Below, piece after piece: positions 18,479 through 27,015 of a stretch of DNA of 32,015 bases (its first letter is position 1; every line of letters starts with the position of its first letter). Made by a program: the position numbers and the translations under genes. This DNA is from an uncultured Veillonella sp. GTDB lineage: Bacteria; Bacillota; Negativicutes; Veillonellales; Veillonellaceae. The notes below the pieces were generated by a model. It was not told the origin of the DNA, made no database searches, and saw nothing but the letters and a program-made list of their open reading frames with translations. The stretch covers positions 1 to 32,015 of the forward strand of contig NZ_CAJLUB010000008.1 in assembly GCF_905209685.1 (NCBI RefSeq), read 5' to 3'.

Positions 18479-20176
18479 TTAAAACTGATAACTGCCTCTA
18501 AAGGCCCACACACGCGTATCTGTATCAAATCCTTCTGGTTTCTTAATAGGGGTTCCCAGTGATACATCGTAATTTACAGCATCACCAACCATACCACGTA
18601 CACCAAGTACACCACCAATTAAGGTATTACCTACTTGCGTTTCTGTAGATGGTCCCCATACATGTCCAATATCTACACCTACATATGGAGTGACTTGTTG
18701 CTTTCTAAATGGTAATGCCCATTCATTTTGTACATAATAACCAGAATCCCCTCTTAAGGTTTCTTCTCCGCTAAAGCCTCGTACAGAATAACGACCACCA
18801 ATACTAAATTGTTCAGTACCAAATAAGCGTTGATCTGTAAACTGGCTTCTAAAACGCATCGTATACGTACCTTGTTTATGACCCATACGAACACCAGTTT
18901 GAACTTGACCTTCTACGCCTGCCATTTTATATAGTGTAGTAGGATTATCTGACAAACCTTCCCAACTCCGTACTTGAGCACCCAATCCATTAATACCTTG
19001 TCGATAGAATAGATAAACATCGGATACAGTATTCCCACTATATTGACGATGAGATAAACCCACTTCAACAGCGGTTGTATGTTGCTCTTGTACACCAAGC
19101 TCCACATCATCTAAATAATTATGACGCTCCTTATGAATGACTTTAGCTACAGCCGAAGTCTTAGAGCGACTTGTTCTATTTAATACTTGCTCTACTGCAA
19201 ATTCTGTACCTTGCGTAGTGCCAGAAGAACGAAACGCATTTGGCATGAATACTAATTGATTATAGCTATATTTGTACGTTGAAATACGATACGTACGATT
19301 TCCGTCAGGAACGGAATAGCTAACCGCATATTGTTTTGATCCATGTCCATCATCATGATGACTGATATCTTTTGTAAAGCTAGTAGTTAATACGTCATTG
19401 AGTCCTGCCAATTGACTGAAAGATAAAAATACAGCTCCTTGATACGTTCCTGTTGATTTATTTCCAGAATTATCTAACATCAAAGATCCGTGTACAAAAC
19501 CTTTTTGCTCAACGGTAAGCTTAACAATAGAATGTAACGGTTTCGTACCAGGCTCTATGGTCATCTTGATATCTTGACCTGGTACATTACGCATTTGATC
19601 AATCCCTTGCTCTAGTGCTTGACGTCGTAATACGTAACCAGGTCTTACAGGAAAAGCACTTCTCCAATTAGTGCGAGCTTTAGGATTTGTAAGAACAATA
19701 TCCTCTACATAACCAGGCATAATTTCAAAAGTGAGTGTACCAGACTGTAAATCTTGATTTGGCACAACTACTTGACTTGTAATGTACCCATCAGATAACA
19801 GTTGCTCTTGTAATTCCTTTTGTAAAAACTGAATACCCTCTGTTCCTATACGATTATGGTTATATACCTGTAATCGATTTTTATATTTTTGTAACACTGG
19901 TTCTGATGAAGTCACCACAATATGCTCTATTGCAAACGATGTACTTTCCTTAGGCAATGACTTCATTGGCACTTTATCTAAACCTGTATAGCCAGATTCT
20001 GAACGCGGCAAAGCAGCCCCAGTCATTGGTGCTTCTGCACGTTGGCGTAATGAAGCATCGGCTCGGGCCGCTTCTTGTTGTATAAATGGGTTTGATACTT
20101 CTGCCGCAAAACTAGGCAAAGTACCGAATATACTCAGCAAGCCAACACAACCTGCTGCAATACATACAACTCTCAT
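18479..20176 (-). CDS. Two-partner secretion outer-membrane transporter (TpsB; FhaC/ShlB/CdiB family)
   Basis: The protein has 565 residues, the usual size of the family. A signal peptide ends near residue 25 (SFA-AE). A periplasmic POTRA region follows at about 80-160 (FAIEHIVVTSSEPVL, LQKELQEQLLSDGYITSQV, LTFEIMPGYVEDI). The rest forms the outer-membrane barrel, with the conserved VRGF motif of the channel loop at 465-468 (GGRYSVRGFSGEE) and a terminal phenylalanine (RGSYQF) as in outer-membrane barrels. It should secrete the exoprotein encoded just downstream by recognising its NPNL/NPNGI domain. GAAAGGAGAGGAATTA precedes the ATG at 20176, and a good promoter lies immediately upstream. This gene shows that the cell has an outer membrane despite its Firmicute-type gene content. 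Confidence 0.93.
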   Translation of the reverse strand: MRVVCIAAGCVGLLSIFGTLPSFAAEVSNPFIQQEAARADASLRQRAEAPMTGAALPRSESGYTGLDKVPMKSLPKESTSFAIEHIVVTSSEPVLQKYKNRLQVYNHNRIGTEGIQFLQKELQEQLLSDGYITSQVVVPNQDLQSGTLTFEIMPGYVEDIVLTNPKARTNWRSAFPVRPGYVLRRQALEQGIDQMRNVPGQDIKMTIEPGTKPLHSIVKLTVEQKGFVHGSLMLDNSGNKSTGTYQGAVFLSFSQLAGLNDVLTTSFTKDISHHDDGHGSKQYAVSYSVPDGNRTYRISTYKYSYNQLVFMPNAFRSSGTTQGTEFAVEQVLNRTSRSKTSAVAKVIHKERHNYLDDVELGVQEQHTTAVEVGLSHRQYSGNTVSDVYLFYRQGINGLGAQVRSWEGLSDNPTTLYKMAGVEGQVQTGVRMGHKQGTYTMRFRSQFTDQRLFGTEQFSIGGRYSVRGFSGEETLRGDSGYYVQNEWALPFRKQQVTPYVGVDIGHVWGPSTETQVGNTLIGGVLGVRGMVGDAVNYDVSLGTPIKKPEGFDTDTRVWAFRGSYQF

Positions 20177-20204
20177 TAATTCCTCTCCTTTCTTTATAAG
20201 GTAA

Positions 20205-20234
20205 ATTATATATTAAATTCTATTTATTTTGCAA
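20205..20234 (-). promoter_or_regulatory. Sigma-A-like promoter of the two-partner secretion operon
   Basis: On the minus strand TTGCAA (20234-20229) and TATAAT (20210-20205) are spaced by 18 bases, with a very AT-rich upstream region that could act as an UP element. Predicted transcription would begin near 20198, leaving only about 22 bases before the tpsB start. Confidence 0.65.
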
Positions 20235-20316
20235 TAAATTATTAAATAATTTAATATTTTATTTATATTTGATGCAAAAAAATAATTCATTAACTTAGCA
20301 ATTTATCCATGACAAT

Positions 20317-20382
20317 AAAAAAAGCACCATCTACCAAGGGCCGACTTATGTGTCGTTTCCCATTAAGATAGATGGTGCTTTT
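20317..20382 (-). terminator. Long structured terminator, partly bidirectional, after the XRE gene
   Basis: AAAAGCACCATCTA (20320-20333) pairs perfectly with 20369-20382. The 35-base loop can itself fold (GGG with CCC, and CGAC with GTCG around TTATGT). On the minus strand seven T residues follow; on the plus strand only four. It separates the XRE regulator gene from the two-partner secretion promoter. Confidence 0.8.
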
Positions 20383-20444
20383 AAATTACTCTAATTCAGT
20401 TGTTCAAATAAACAGGTTCCACTTACATACAATGTAGTATAGCA

Positions 20445-20906
20445 CTACTTTATATTTCGTCGTGCCGCTAAGCTACCAGCGCTGTTAGCTAGGCCCACTC
20501 GATTGATATGTGGATTCCCATATTTGTACGTTTTTGGCTTGCTACTCTTATCTTCTACCTTTGATTTCTCAAATTTAGTAAATAGATTGTCTAGCTCGCG
20601 CAAGAGCGCGCGTTTTTGTGAGTCTTTCAACTCAAATACATCACCTTTATAGGCGATGTATTTATTTTTGAGTACAGGACTGAGATCATAGATGGGCTCG
20701 TGTTGTTCTCCATTTACATCTAGCAGCTCATCCAAGGTCAATCCATAATAGCGAGACAGGGCACAGAGTGTATCTAAATCCGGTTCGCGATACCCTGTTT
20801 CGTAATTTGAAAGCGCCGCATTACTGATACCTACGGCCTTTGCTACTTCGATTTGGCTTTTGCCCATGCGCACGCGAGCACGCTTTAAGTTCTTATAAAA
20901 CTGCAT
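20445..20906 (-). CDS. XRE-family helix-turn-helix regulator
   Basis: This protein has 153 residues from the ATG at 20906, chosen because GTAGGTG sits 6 bases upstream; ATG 20912 and GTG 20915 are in-frame alternatives. Residues about 5-60 form a Cro/C1-type domain (LKRARVRMGKSQIEVAKAVG, then ISNAALSNYETGYREPDLDTL and LSRYYGLTLDELL). The rest is a short helical, charged segment (KDSQKRALLRELDNLFTKFEKSK) and a basic tail with no known sensor domain. It lies after hemL, with no terminator between, and before the two-partner secretion promoter. Three 23-bp dyad-containing repeats directly upstream could be its own operators. Its targets are unknown: its own gene, the hem genes or the secretion locus are all possible. 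Confidence 0.88.
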   Translation of the reverse strand: MQFYKNLKRARVRMGKSQIEVAKAVGISNAALSNYETGYREPDLDTLCALSRYYGLTLDELLDVNGEQHEPIYDLSPVLKNKYIAYKGDVFELKDSQKRALLRELDNLFTKFEKSKVEDKSSKPKTYKYGNPHINRVGLANSAGSLAARRNIK

Positions 20907-20952
20907 GTTCATCACCTACATCGATACATAAACAACTACAAACTATATATTT

Positions 20953-21021
20953 TATAATAATGTATCACTGATTTTTATAGTAGTGTATCACTCATTTTTA
21001 TAGTAGTGTATCACTGATTTT
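20953..21021. repeat. Three tandem 23-bp repeats overlapping the hemL 3' end
   Basis: Copies lie at 20953-20975, 20976-20998 and 20999-21021. The second and third differ at a single base, and the first differs by a few. Each carries the core TATCACT, and copies two and three contain the dyad AGTG-TAT-CACT. Copy three encodes the last hemL codons, with the stop codon at the boundary with copy two; the other two copies are non-coding and lie upstream of the XRE gene. Confidence 0.85.
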
Positions 21022-22302
21022 TTTGAAAGCTTCATCAGCTACGGCTAATGTGCGTTCGATTTCACTGCTCTTGTGGCAGATAGATACGAAGTTGCTTTCA
21101 TAAGGACTTGGCGCATAATAAATACCATGGCTCAAGTTATGGTGGAAGAACATTTTGAATTGTTCTTCGTTGCAAGCTGCTGCATCATCAAAGTTCTTAA
21201 CTGGTTTATCAGTGAAGAAGATAGTGAACATGGAGCCTACCCGTTGCACGACAACAGGCACATTGTATTGTGCAGCCAAGCGTTCAAAACCTTCACAAAG
21301 GGCAATAGTTGCGTCTTCTACTTGTTTGAAGATAGTTGGATCCCGTTGCAAAATAGAAAGTGTGGCAAGACCAGAGGTAACGGCAATAGGGTTACCACTC
21401 AATGTACCAGCTTGATAAATAGGACCAGCTGGTGCAATTTGGTTCATAATCTCACGAGCACCGCCAAACACAGCAAGTGGCATACCACCGCCAACGATTT
21501 TACCAAGGCATGTAAGGTCTGGTTTAATATTGTAACATTTTTGTGCACCGCCACTGCTAGCGCGGAAGCCACACATAACTTCGTCAAAAATCAACAATGC
21601 ACTATGAGCCTTAGTCACTTCTCGCAAGGTTTCAAGGAAGCCTGGTTCTGGTGGCACACAGCCCATATTACCTGCTACAGGTTCTACGATGATGGCTGCA
21701 ATAGTATCACCAATTTCATCAAACAGTTTACGAACCGCATCAGAGTCATTGTACGGCAAGGTTATGGTATTTTCTGCTACACCTTGTGGAACACCAGGAC
21801 TATCTGGCACACCAAAGGTAGCAAGGCCAGAGCCAGCTTTTACCAAAAGTGCATCACTATGACCATGGTAACAGCCAACGAATTTCACAATGCGATCTCG
21901 ACCAGTATAGCCACGAGCTACGCGCAAAGCACTCATAGTCGCCTCTGTACCAGAGTTAACGAGACGGATAACCTCCATAGATGGCATGAAGGCTTGTACC
22001 TTTTTAGCCAATTCTGTTTCTAGTAGTGTAGGCGCACCATAGCTAGTGCCCCGTGGAATCGCCTCTTGCAAGCTAGCGATAACTTCTGGGTTAGCATGGC
22101 CCAAGATCATAGGGCCCCAGCTCAATACATAGTCGATGTATTCGTTGTTATCAATATCATAAATACGGCTGCCGCTGGCACTACTAATAAACGGAGGGTT
22201 AGAACCTACGCTGCGATAGGAACGAACAGGACTGTTTACGCCGCCTGGCATATAGCGTTTAGCCTCTTCAAAGGCTTTTTCAGATTTACCGAGTTGGAAC
22301 AT
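20998..22302 (-). CDS. hemL: Glutamate-1-semialdehyde 2,1-aminomutase
   Basis: This 434-residue PLP enzyme makes 5-aminolevulinate from glutamate-1-semialdehyde in the C5 pathway. Length and motifs are standard: GGVNSPVRSYRSVG near the N-terminus, VNSGTEATMSALRVARG, KFVGCYHGHSDALLVKAGSG, IIVEPVAGNMG, FDEVMCGFR and the Schiff-base lysine in CLGKIVGGGMPL. AAGGAGAAACC precedes the ATG at 22302, 9 bases after the hemB stop. It is the last hem gene of the operon. The C-terminus (KISDTLL) is encoded inside one copy of a tandem 23-bp repeat, which suggests the end of the gene was duplicated, or the repeat expanded, towards the XRE gene. Confidence 0.97.
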   Translation of the reverse strand: MFQLGKSEKAFEEAKRYMPGGVNSPVRSYRSVGSNPPFISSASGSRIYDIDNNEYIDYVLSWGPMILGHANPEVIASLQEAIPRGTSYGAPTLLETELAKKVQAFMPSMEVIRLVNSGTEATMSALRVARGYTGRDRIVKFVGCYHGHSDALLVKAGSGLATFGVPDSPGVPQGVAENTITLPYNDSDAVRKLFDEIGDTIAAIIVEPVAGNMGCVPPEPGFLETLREVTKAHSALLIFDEVMCGFRASSGGAQKCYNIKPDLTCLGKIVGGGMPLAVFGGAREIMNQIAPAGPIYQAGTLSGNPIAVTSGLATLSILQRDPTIFKQVEDATIALCEGFERLAAQYNVPVVVQRVGSMFTIFFTDKPVKNFDDAAACNEEQFKMFFHHNLSHGIYYAPSPYESNFVSICHKSSEIERTLAVADEAFKKISDTLL

Positions 22303-22311
22303 GGTTTCTCC

Positions 22312-23286
22312 TTACTTTTGTAACCATTTAGCAATATCTATAGCATGGTACGTAATGATAATTTTAGCACCGGCGCGCTTCATAGAAAGCATTGTTTCCA
22401 TAACGAGGCGTTCTTCGTCGATAAGACCAGCTGCAGCAGCGGATTTAACCATCGCATATTCGCCAGATACATTGTATACCGCTACAGGTAATTCATAGCG
22501 GTCACGTGTTTCACGAACGATATCCAAATAGGACAAGGCTGGTTTAATCATGATAATATCTGCACCTTCAGCGATGTCGAGTTCGATTTCTCTGAAAGCT
22601 TCCAAGCGATTAGCTGGGTCCATTTGATAGGATTTGCGGTCCCCAAATTTAGGTGCAGAGTTAACGGCACCACGGAACGGACCATAGTAAGCGGATGCGT
22701 ATTTTGCAGCATAGCTCATAATAGATACATTAGTATAACCTGCCGCATCAAGGGCTTCACGGATAGCACCTACACGGCCATCCATCATATCGGATGGAGC
22801 CACCATATGCGCACCTGCTTCCGCTTGGCTTACCGCTACTTTACAAAGCAATGGCAATGTTTCATCATTTAAGATTTCATGGTCATCAATCATGCCACAA
22901 TGGCCTGTTGTTGTGTATTGGCACAAGCAAACATCAGCTACCACCAATAGATTTGGCACAGCTGCACGTATGGCTTTAATAGCTTGTTGTACAGGTTGGG
23001 ACATATCCCATGCAGAGGAACCTTGTTCGTCCTTATATGTAGGAATACCGAAGATTTCTACGCCAAGAATACCAAGACCATATACCTCTTGAGCCATTTT
23101 TACAGCTTCATCAACGGATAAGTGGTATTGGCCTGGCAAAGTATCGATTTCTTTTTTGATACCTTCACCAGGAACGATAAATAATGGATAAATTAAATCA
23201 GTTACGTCGAGTGTCGTTTCCCGTACCAAATCACGCATTTCTGGATTGATACGCAAGCGGCGAGGACGGTATGTTAAATCGTACAT
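22312..23286 (-). CDS. hemB: Porphobilinogen synthase (delta-aminolevulinate dehydratase)
   Basis: This 324-residue enzyme condenses two 5-aminolevulinate molecules to porphobilinogen. The zinc site of the zinc-dependent class is present: VADVCLCQYTTTGHCG with three cysteines. The active-site lysines are visible in SYAAKYASAYYGPFR and IMIKPALSYLD. RPRRLRINPEMRDLVRET at the N-terminus is typical. A short ribosome binding site (AGGAGGATTAC) precedes the ATG at 23286. It sits 9 bases after the cobA-hemD gene and 9 before hemL, clearly within one operon. Confidence 0.97.
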   Translation of the reverse strand: MYDLTYRPRRLRINPEMRDLVRETTLDVTDLIYPLFIVPGEGIKKEIDTLPGQYHLSVDEAVKMAQEVYGLGILGVEIFGIPTYKDEQGSSAWDMSQPVQQAIKAIRAAVPNLLVVADVCLCQYTTTGHCGMIDDHEILNDETLPLLCKVAVSQAEAGAHMVAPSDMMDGRVGAIREALDAAGYTNVSIMSYAAKYASAYYGPFRGAVNSAPKFGDRKSYQMDPANRLEAFREIELDIAEGADIIMIKPALSYLDIVRETRDRYELPVAVYNVSGEYAMVKSAAAAGLIDEERLVMETMLSMKRAGAKIIITYHAIDIAKWLQK

Positions 23287-23295
23287 GTAATCCTC

Positions 23296-24804
23296 CTAAA
23301 TGTCCTTTACAATAGCATTTACCAAGCCATCAGTAGTATATACATCGCTGATAACAGCTGGTTTAAGACCTGCACTCATAGCTGTAGCAGCTGTGATAGG
23401 TCCGATGCAAGCAATCTTAGTATTGCCTAATAGTTTCAATGCATCATCACCCAATAATTGAATTGTATTTGTTACTGTAGAGGAACTTGTAAACGTAATA
23501 TAGTCTACAGTACCTGCAGTTAATGCATTTACTAATGCTTCTTGTTGAGATGTATCTTGTGTCGTTTCATATAAACGCAAAATATCTACATCTATATCGT
23601 GATGACGCAAAGAGCGTGGAATTACGTCGCGCGCTACTTTTGGTTGGATGAGCAATACGGAGTCCCCTGCTTTGAGCTCTTCTTCAAGAGCCTTTACAGC
23701 AGATTCAGCTTTATAGTCTACAGGAATAATATCTGGAACAATGCCGTATTTTTGAAGTTCCCGAGCTGTAGCACAGCCGATAGCTGCTACTTTAGAATTA
23801 CCTAATGCACGTGTATCCTTGCCTTCTTTATACAGAGCATCGAAGAAGTAACGAACCCCTTCACCAGATGTGAATACGATGCATTGGTATTGTTTTGTAT
23901 TATTGATGATACGACGATCTTCATCAAACAACTCCAATGGAGATGTTTTAATCGCTGCCGCTTCTACTACATTAGCACCTTGATCTGCTAATTTTTCACG
24001 GAATGCACTAGCTTGGGAGCGAGCGCGTGTAACTACAATAGTTTTACCGAATAACGGTTTATTATCGAACCATTGTAATTTTTCACGAAGGTTAACTACA
24101 TCGCCTACTACGATGATAGCTGGCGCTTTTAGTTGTGCCTTTTCTACGTCTTCTACTACATGTTCAAGGGTAGATACGAGAACTTCTTGAATCGTTTTTG
24201 TACCCCAACGAACAAGCGCTACTGGTGTAGAAGCTGGACGTCCATGAGCCATCAATTTTTCTGCAATGGTAGGCAAATTGCCAACCCCCATTACAAAGCA
24301 AAGTGTATCAACGGCTGTAGCAAGGCCTTCCCAGTGAATACCAGATACTGCTTTAGTTGGATCCTCATGACCGGTTACAACCGCAAAGGATGTAGCCATA
24401 GCGCGTTGTGTTACAGGAATACCTGCATAAGCAGGTGCTGCAATTGGAGATGTTACGCCTGGTACGAATTCAAATGGTACACCAGCTTCCCCAAGAGCCA
24501 TCGCCTCTTCACCACCGCGACCGAAAACGAGTGGATCACCGCCTTTTAAGCGCGCTACGATTTTTCCTTCTTTACCTTTTTGAACTAATAACTCGTTGAT
24601 TTCCCATTGGTGCATTGTGTGATCTTTACATTGTTTACCAGCGTAAATCAACTCTGCATCTGGGCGAGCCCATTCTAACAAATGAGCATCTGCTAAATAG
24701 TCATATACAATTACATCTGCTTTTTCAATGCATTCGCGACCTTTCACAGTAATGAGTTTAACATCGCCAGGGCCTGCACCGATTAGATATACCATACCTG
24801 TCAT
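23296..24804 (-). CDS. cobA-hemD: Fused uroporphyrinogen-III C-methyltransferase / uroporphyrinogen-III synthase
   Basis: This 502-residue protein is a fusion. Residues about 1-245 are a SUMT (CobA) methyltransferase with VYLIGAGPGDVKLITVKG, KQCKDHTMHQ, ARLKGGDPLVFGRGGEE and PGVTSPIAAPAYAGIP. Residues about 250-502 are a HemD uroporphyrinogen-III synthase (FGKTIVVTRARSQASAF, VFTSGEGVRYFF, YITFTSSSTVTN). It closes hydroxymethylbilane to uroporphyrinogen III and then methylates it to precorrin-2, sending flux towards siroheme and cobalamin. Such fusions are common in Firmicutes. Its ATG overlaps the hemC stop (ATGA), implying coupling. A second ATG three codons in (GMVYLIG) is a possible start. 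Confidence 0.96.
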   Translation of the reverse strand: MTGMVYLIGAGPGDVKLITVKGRECIEKADVIVYDYLADAHLLEWARPDAELIYAGKQCKDHTMHQWEINELLVQKGKEGKIVARLKGGDPLVFGRGGEEAMALGEAGVPFEFVPGVTSPIAAPAYAGIPVTQRAMATSFAVVTGHEDPTKAVSGIHWEGLATAVDTLCFVMGVGNLPTIAEKLMAHGRPASTPVALVRWGTKTIQEVLVSTLEHVVEDVEKAQLKAPAIIVVGDVVNLREKLQWFDNKPLFGKTIVVTRARSQASAFREKLADQGANVVEAAAIKTSPLELFDEDRRIINNTKQYQCIVFTSGEGVRYFFDALYKEGKDTRALGNSKVAAIGCATARELQKYGIVPDIIPVDYKAESAVKALEEELKAGDSVLLIQPKVARDVIPRSLRHHDIDVDILRLYETTQDTSQQEALVNALTAGTVDYITFTSSSTVTNTIQLLGDDALKLLGNTKIACIGPITAATAMSAGLKPAVISDVYTTDGLVNAIVKDI

Positions 24805-25739
24805 TTTATAATTCCTTCCTCTATGAGAGCATCTACAATATGTTTGCCCCCTTCTTCATATAAGGCTTTTGCAAGGTTTTTACCAAGAATTTCAGCTTTC
24901 TTTGCTGGGCCAGAAATTTCTCCTTCGTATACCGTTTTACCGTCGAGGGATGCGATCATGGCCTTTAAGGTCAATTGACCTTTATTGATAGTACCATGCA
25001 CCCCCATCGGCACTTGGCAACCACCATTTAACTGACGCAAGAAGCTGCGTTCCCCTTCAACAGCATAGCGTGTAGCTTCGTCGTTAATAGGAGCTAGCAT
25101 CTCAAGCATTTCCGTATCGTCAGCACGACACTCAATAGCAAGTGCACCTTGACCAACAGCAGGAATCATTTCATCCGCTTTAAATACTTGGGTAATTTGA
25201 TCATCTAAGCCCAACCGTTTAAGACCGGCTTGTGCCAAGATAACGCCATCTAGTTTTTCTGTTTCAATCTTGCTCAACCGAGTTTGTACATTACCGCGGA
25301 TAACTTCGACCTTAAGGTCAGGACGGACATGTAATAATTGCGCTTGACGACGCAAGCTACTTGTACCGACGCGAGCACCTTCAGGCAATTTATCTAATGT
25401 TTTATACACGGGGCTCACAAGCGCATCGTAAGGCACTTCACGAGCAGAGATAGCACCAAGAGTTAGCCCTTCTGGCAACTCTGTAGGCATATCTTTCAAG
25501 CTATGTACGGCGATATCAATATCGCCTTTATGCATGGACTCTTCTAGCTCAGCAGTAAATAAACCTTTACCACCCACTTGAGCCAGTGGTTTTTCCAAGA
25601 TACGGTCCCCTTTTGTATTAAAGTGAACTAACTCGACCGTAATGTTTGGGTACAGACGTTGTAACTCTGCACTAATATGTTCAGCCTGCCATAGGGCAAG
25701 GGCACTTTTTCGCGTGCCGATTCGAATATGGTCTCTCAT
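24801..25739 (-). CDS. hemC: Hydroxymethylbilane synthase (porphobilinogen deaminase)
   Basis: This 312-residue enzyme polymerises four porphobilinogens into hydroxymethylbilane. It shows IRIGTRKSALALWQ at the N-terminus, the catalytic DIAVHSLKDMPTELP, GTSSLRRQAQL, VIRGNVQTRL and the cofactor-binding cysteine in LNGGCQVPMG. I start it at the ATG at 25739 (MRDHIRIGT), matching family length; a TTG seven codons upstream overlaps hemA and is unlikely. The gap to the hemA stop is 4 bases, and its own stop overlaps the next gene by four. Confidence 0.97.
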   Translation of the reverse strand: MRDHIRIGTRKSALALWQAEHISAELQRLYPNITVELVHFNTKGDRILEKPLAQVGGKGLFTAELEESMHKGDIDIAVHSLKDMPTELPEGLTLGAISAREVPYDALVSPVYKTLDKLPEGARVGTSSLRRQAQLLHVRPDLKVEVIRGNVQTRLSKIETEKLDGVILAQAGLKRLGLDDQITQVFKADEMIPAVGQGALAIECRADDTEMLEMLAPINDEATRYAVEGERSFLRQLNGGCQVPMGVHGTINKGQLTLKAMIASLDGKTVYEGEISGPAKKAEILGKNLAKALYEEGGKHIVDALIEEGIIK

Positions 25740-25743
25740 GGCC

Positions 25744-27015
25744 TTAGCCTTCTTTCTCAAGATTAAACATATCTTTGAATAAATCCCAGTACAAACCTTC
25801 TTCCTCTGTACCAGCGATTTCGTTAAAGTGAATCATCGGCTCACGCAACATTTTGCGGATGATCATGCGACTCATAGAGTCCATAATGCGGCGCTCCTTA
25901 TCAGAAATATCAGGCAATTTCGCTAATGCGCGATGTAACTCACGACGGCGAATGCGTTCTGCTTTTTCTGTGAGCAATGCCATCATAGGGCGCACCGTTA
26001 AATAACTCAATTTATCTAATAATTCTTCAATAGCGTCGTGAATGATAGGTTCTGCACGACGAGCTTCCTCTTCGCGCTGTGCCTTATTTTCTTCGACTAC
26101 ACTTTCAAGAGAGTCGATATTAAACAGGTAAATACCTTCCATATCTGCTACGCCGGGATCGATATCGCGTGGTACCGCAATATCAATCATAACGATTGGC
26201 TCACCTTTGCGAAGGGAGGTAATTTTCTTTGCTTCACGTTCCGTAATAATATAATGTGGCGCCCCTGTAGATGTAATGAGGATATCCGCATCTTTAGCGT
26301 AATCTACAAAGTTATCGAGCTTAACAGCTTTACCATTAAATCGCTCTGCTAAAGCCTCTGCCTTGGTAAAGGTTCTATTGGATACAAAAATCGTTTTTAC
26401 GCCCTTTGCTTGTAGGTGCGTTGCGGTCAACTCACTCATGGTGCCAGCACCTAAGATGAGCACCGTCGCTTCAGATAATGGTTTATCTAGACTGTCCTCC
26501 GCAAGGTTAACAGCAGTGTAGCTAACAGATACAGGCGTATTAGCAATACCTGTGTTCGTCCGTACCTTTTTACCAACACTGATAGCACGTTGGAATAAGA
26601 TATTAAAAATTGTGCCTGTGCAACCTGCGCTATAAGCCTGAATATAAGCCCCTTTTAATTGGCTCAAGATTTGACCTTCCCCCAATACAAGGGAATCAAG
26701 GCTTGCAGATACGCGGAATAGATGTTCAATGCAATCGCGCTCTTCATAGAAGAAAAAGGCATCTTCATCGATGTGGTCGGCACCTTTTAAATCCTTTAAC
26801 ACAGCCAGCATATATTCTTTAGGGAACTCTACACCTTCTAAGGCCGCATAGATTTCAGTTCTATTGCATGTAGACAATATAACGCATTCTGCTACACAGT
26901 CGAATTCATAGAGGCGGTTCAGTGCTGAAGCGACCTCGTCCTTATCAAACGAGAAACGCTCACGCACCTCAACAGCGGCACTTCTATGATTTAGACCTAA
27001 TACCACTAATTTCAT
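25744..27015 (-). CDS. hemA: Glutamyl-tRNA reductase
   Basis: This 423-residue enzyme (from the ATG at 27015) commits glutamyl-tRNA to tetrapyrrole synthesis by NADPH-dependent reduction to glutamate-1-semialdehyde. The catalytic cysteine lies in VILSTCNRTEIYA. SLVLGEGQILSQLKGAY, the nucleotide-binding VLILGAGTMSELTA, FVSNRTFTKAEALA and a C-terminal dimerisation helix region are all present. AGAGGAGAAAC precedes the start at a somewhat long spacing. The start lies inside the 3' end of the upstream sirC-like gene (32-base overlap), so translation is probably coupled. Confidence 0.97.
   Translation of the reverse strand: MKLVVLGLNHRSAAVEVRERFSFDKDEVASALNRLYEFDCVAECVILSTCNRTEIYAALEGVEFPKEYMLAVLKDLKGADHIDEDAFFFYEERDCIEHLFRVSASLDSLVLGEGQILSQLKGAYIQAYSAGCTGTIFNILFQRAISVGKKVRTNTGIANTPVSVSYTAVNLAEDSLDKPLSEATVLILGAGTMSELTATHLQAKGVKTIFVSNRTFTKAEALAERFNGKAVKLDNFVDYAKDADILITSTGAPHYIITEREAKKITSLRKGEPIVMIDIAVPRDIDPGVADMEGIYLFNIDSLESVVEENKAQREEEARRAEPIIHDAIEELLDKLSYLTVRPMMALLTEKAERIRRRELHRALAKLPDISDKERRIMDSMSRMIIRKMLREPMIHFNEIAGTEEEGLYWDLFKDMFNLEKEG

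Noticed and set aside
20953..21021. Tandem repeats as a CRISPR array
   Set aside because: The 23-bp units are directly adjacent with no spacers, and no cas gene is present.
21073..22023. Long open frame (316 codons) on the plus strand
   Set aside because: It lies wholly antisense to hemL, has no plausible ribosome site and encodes a Cys/His/Trp/Thr-rich sequence typical of a shadow frame.
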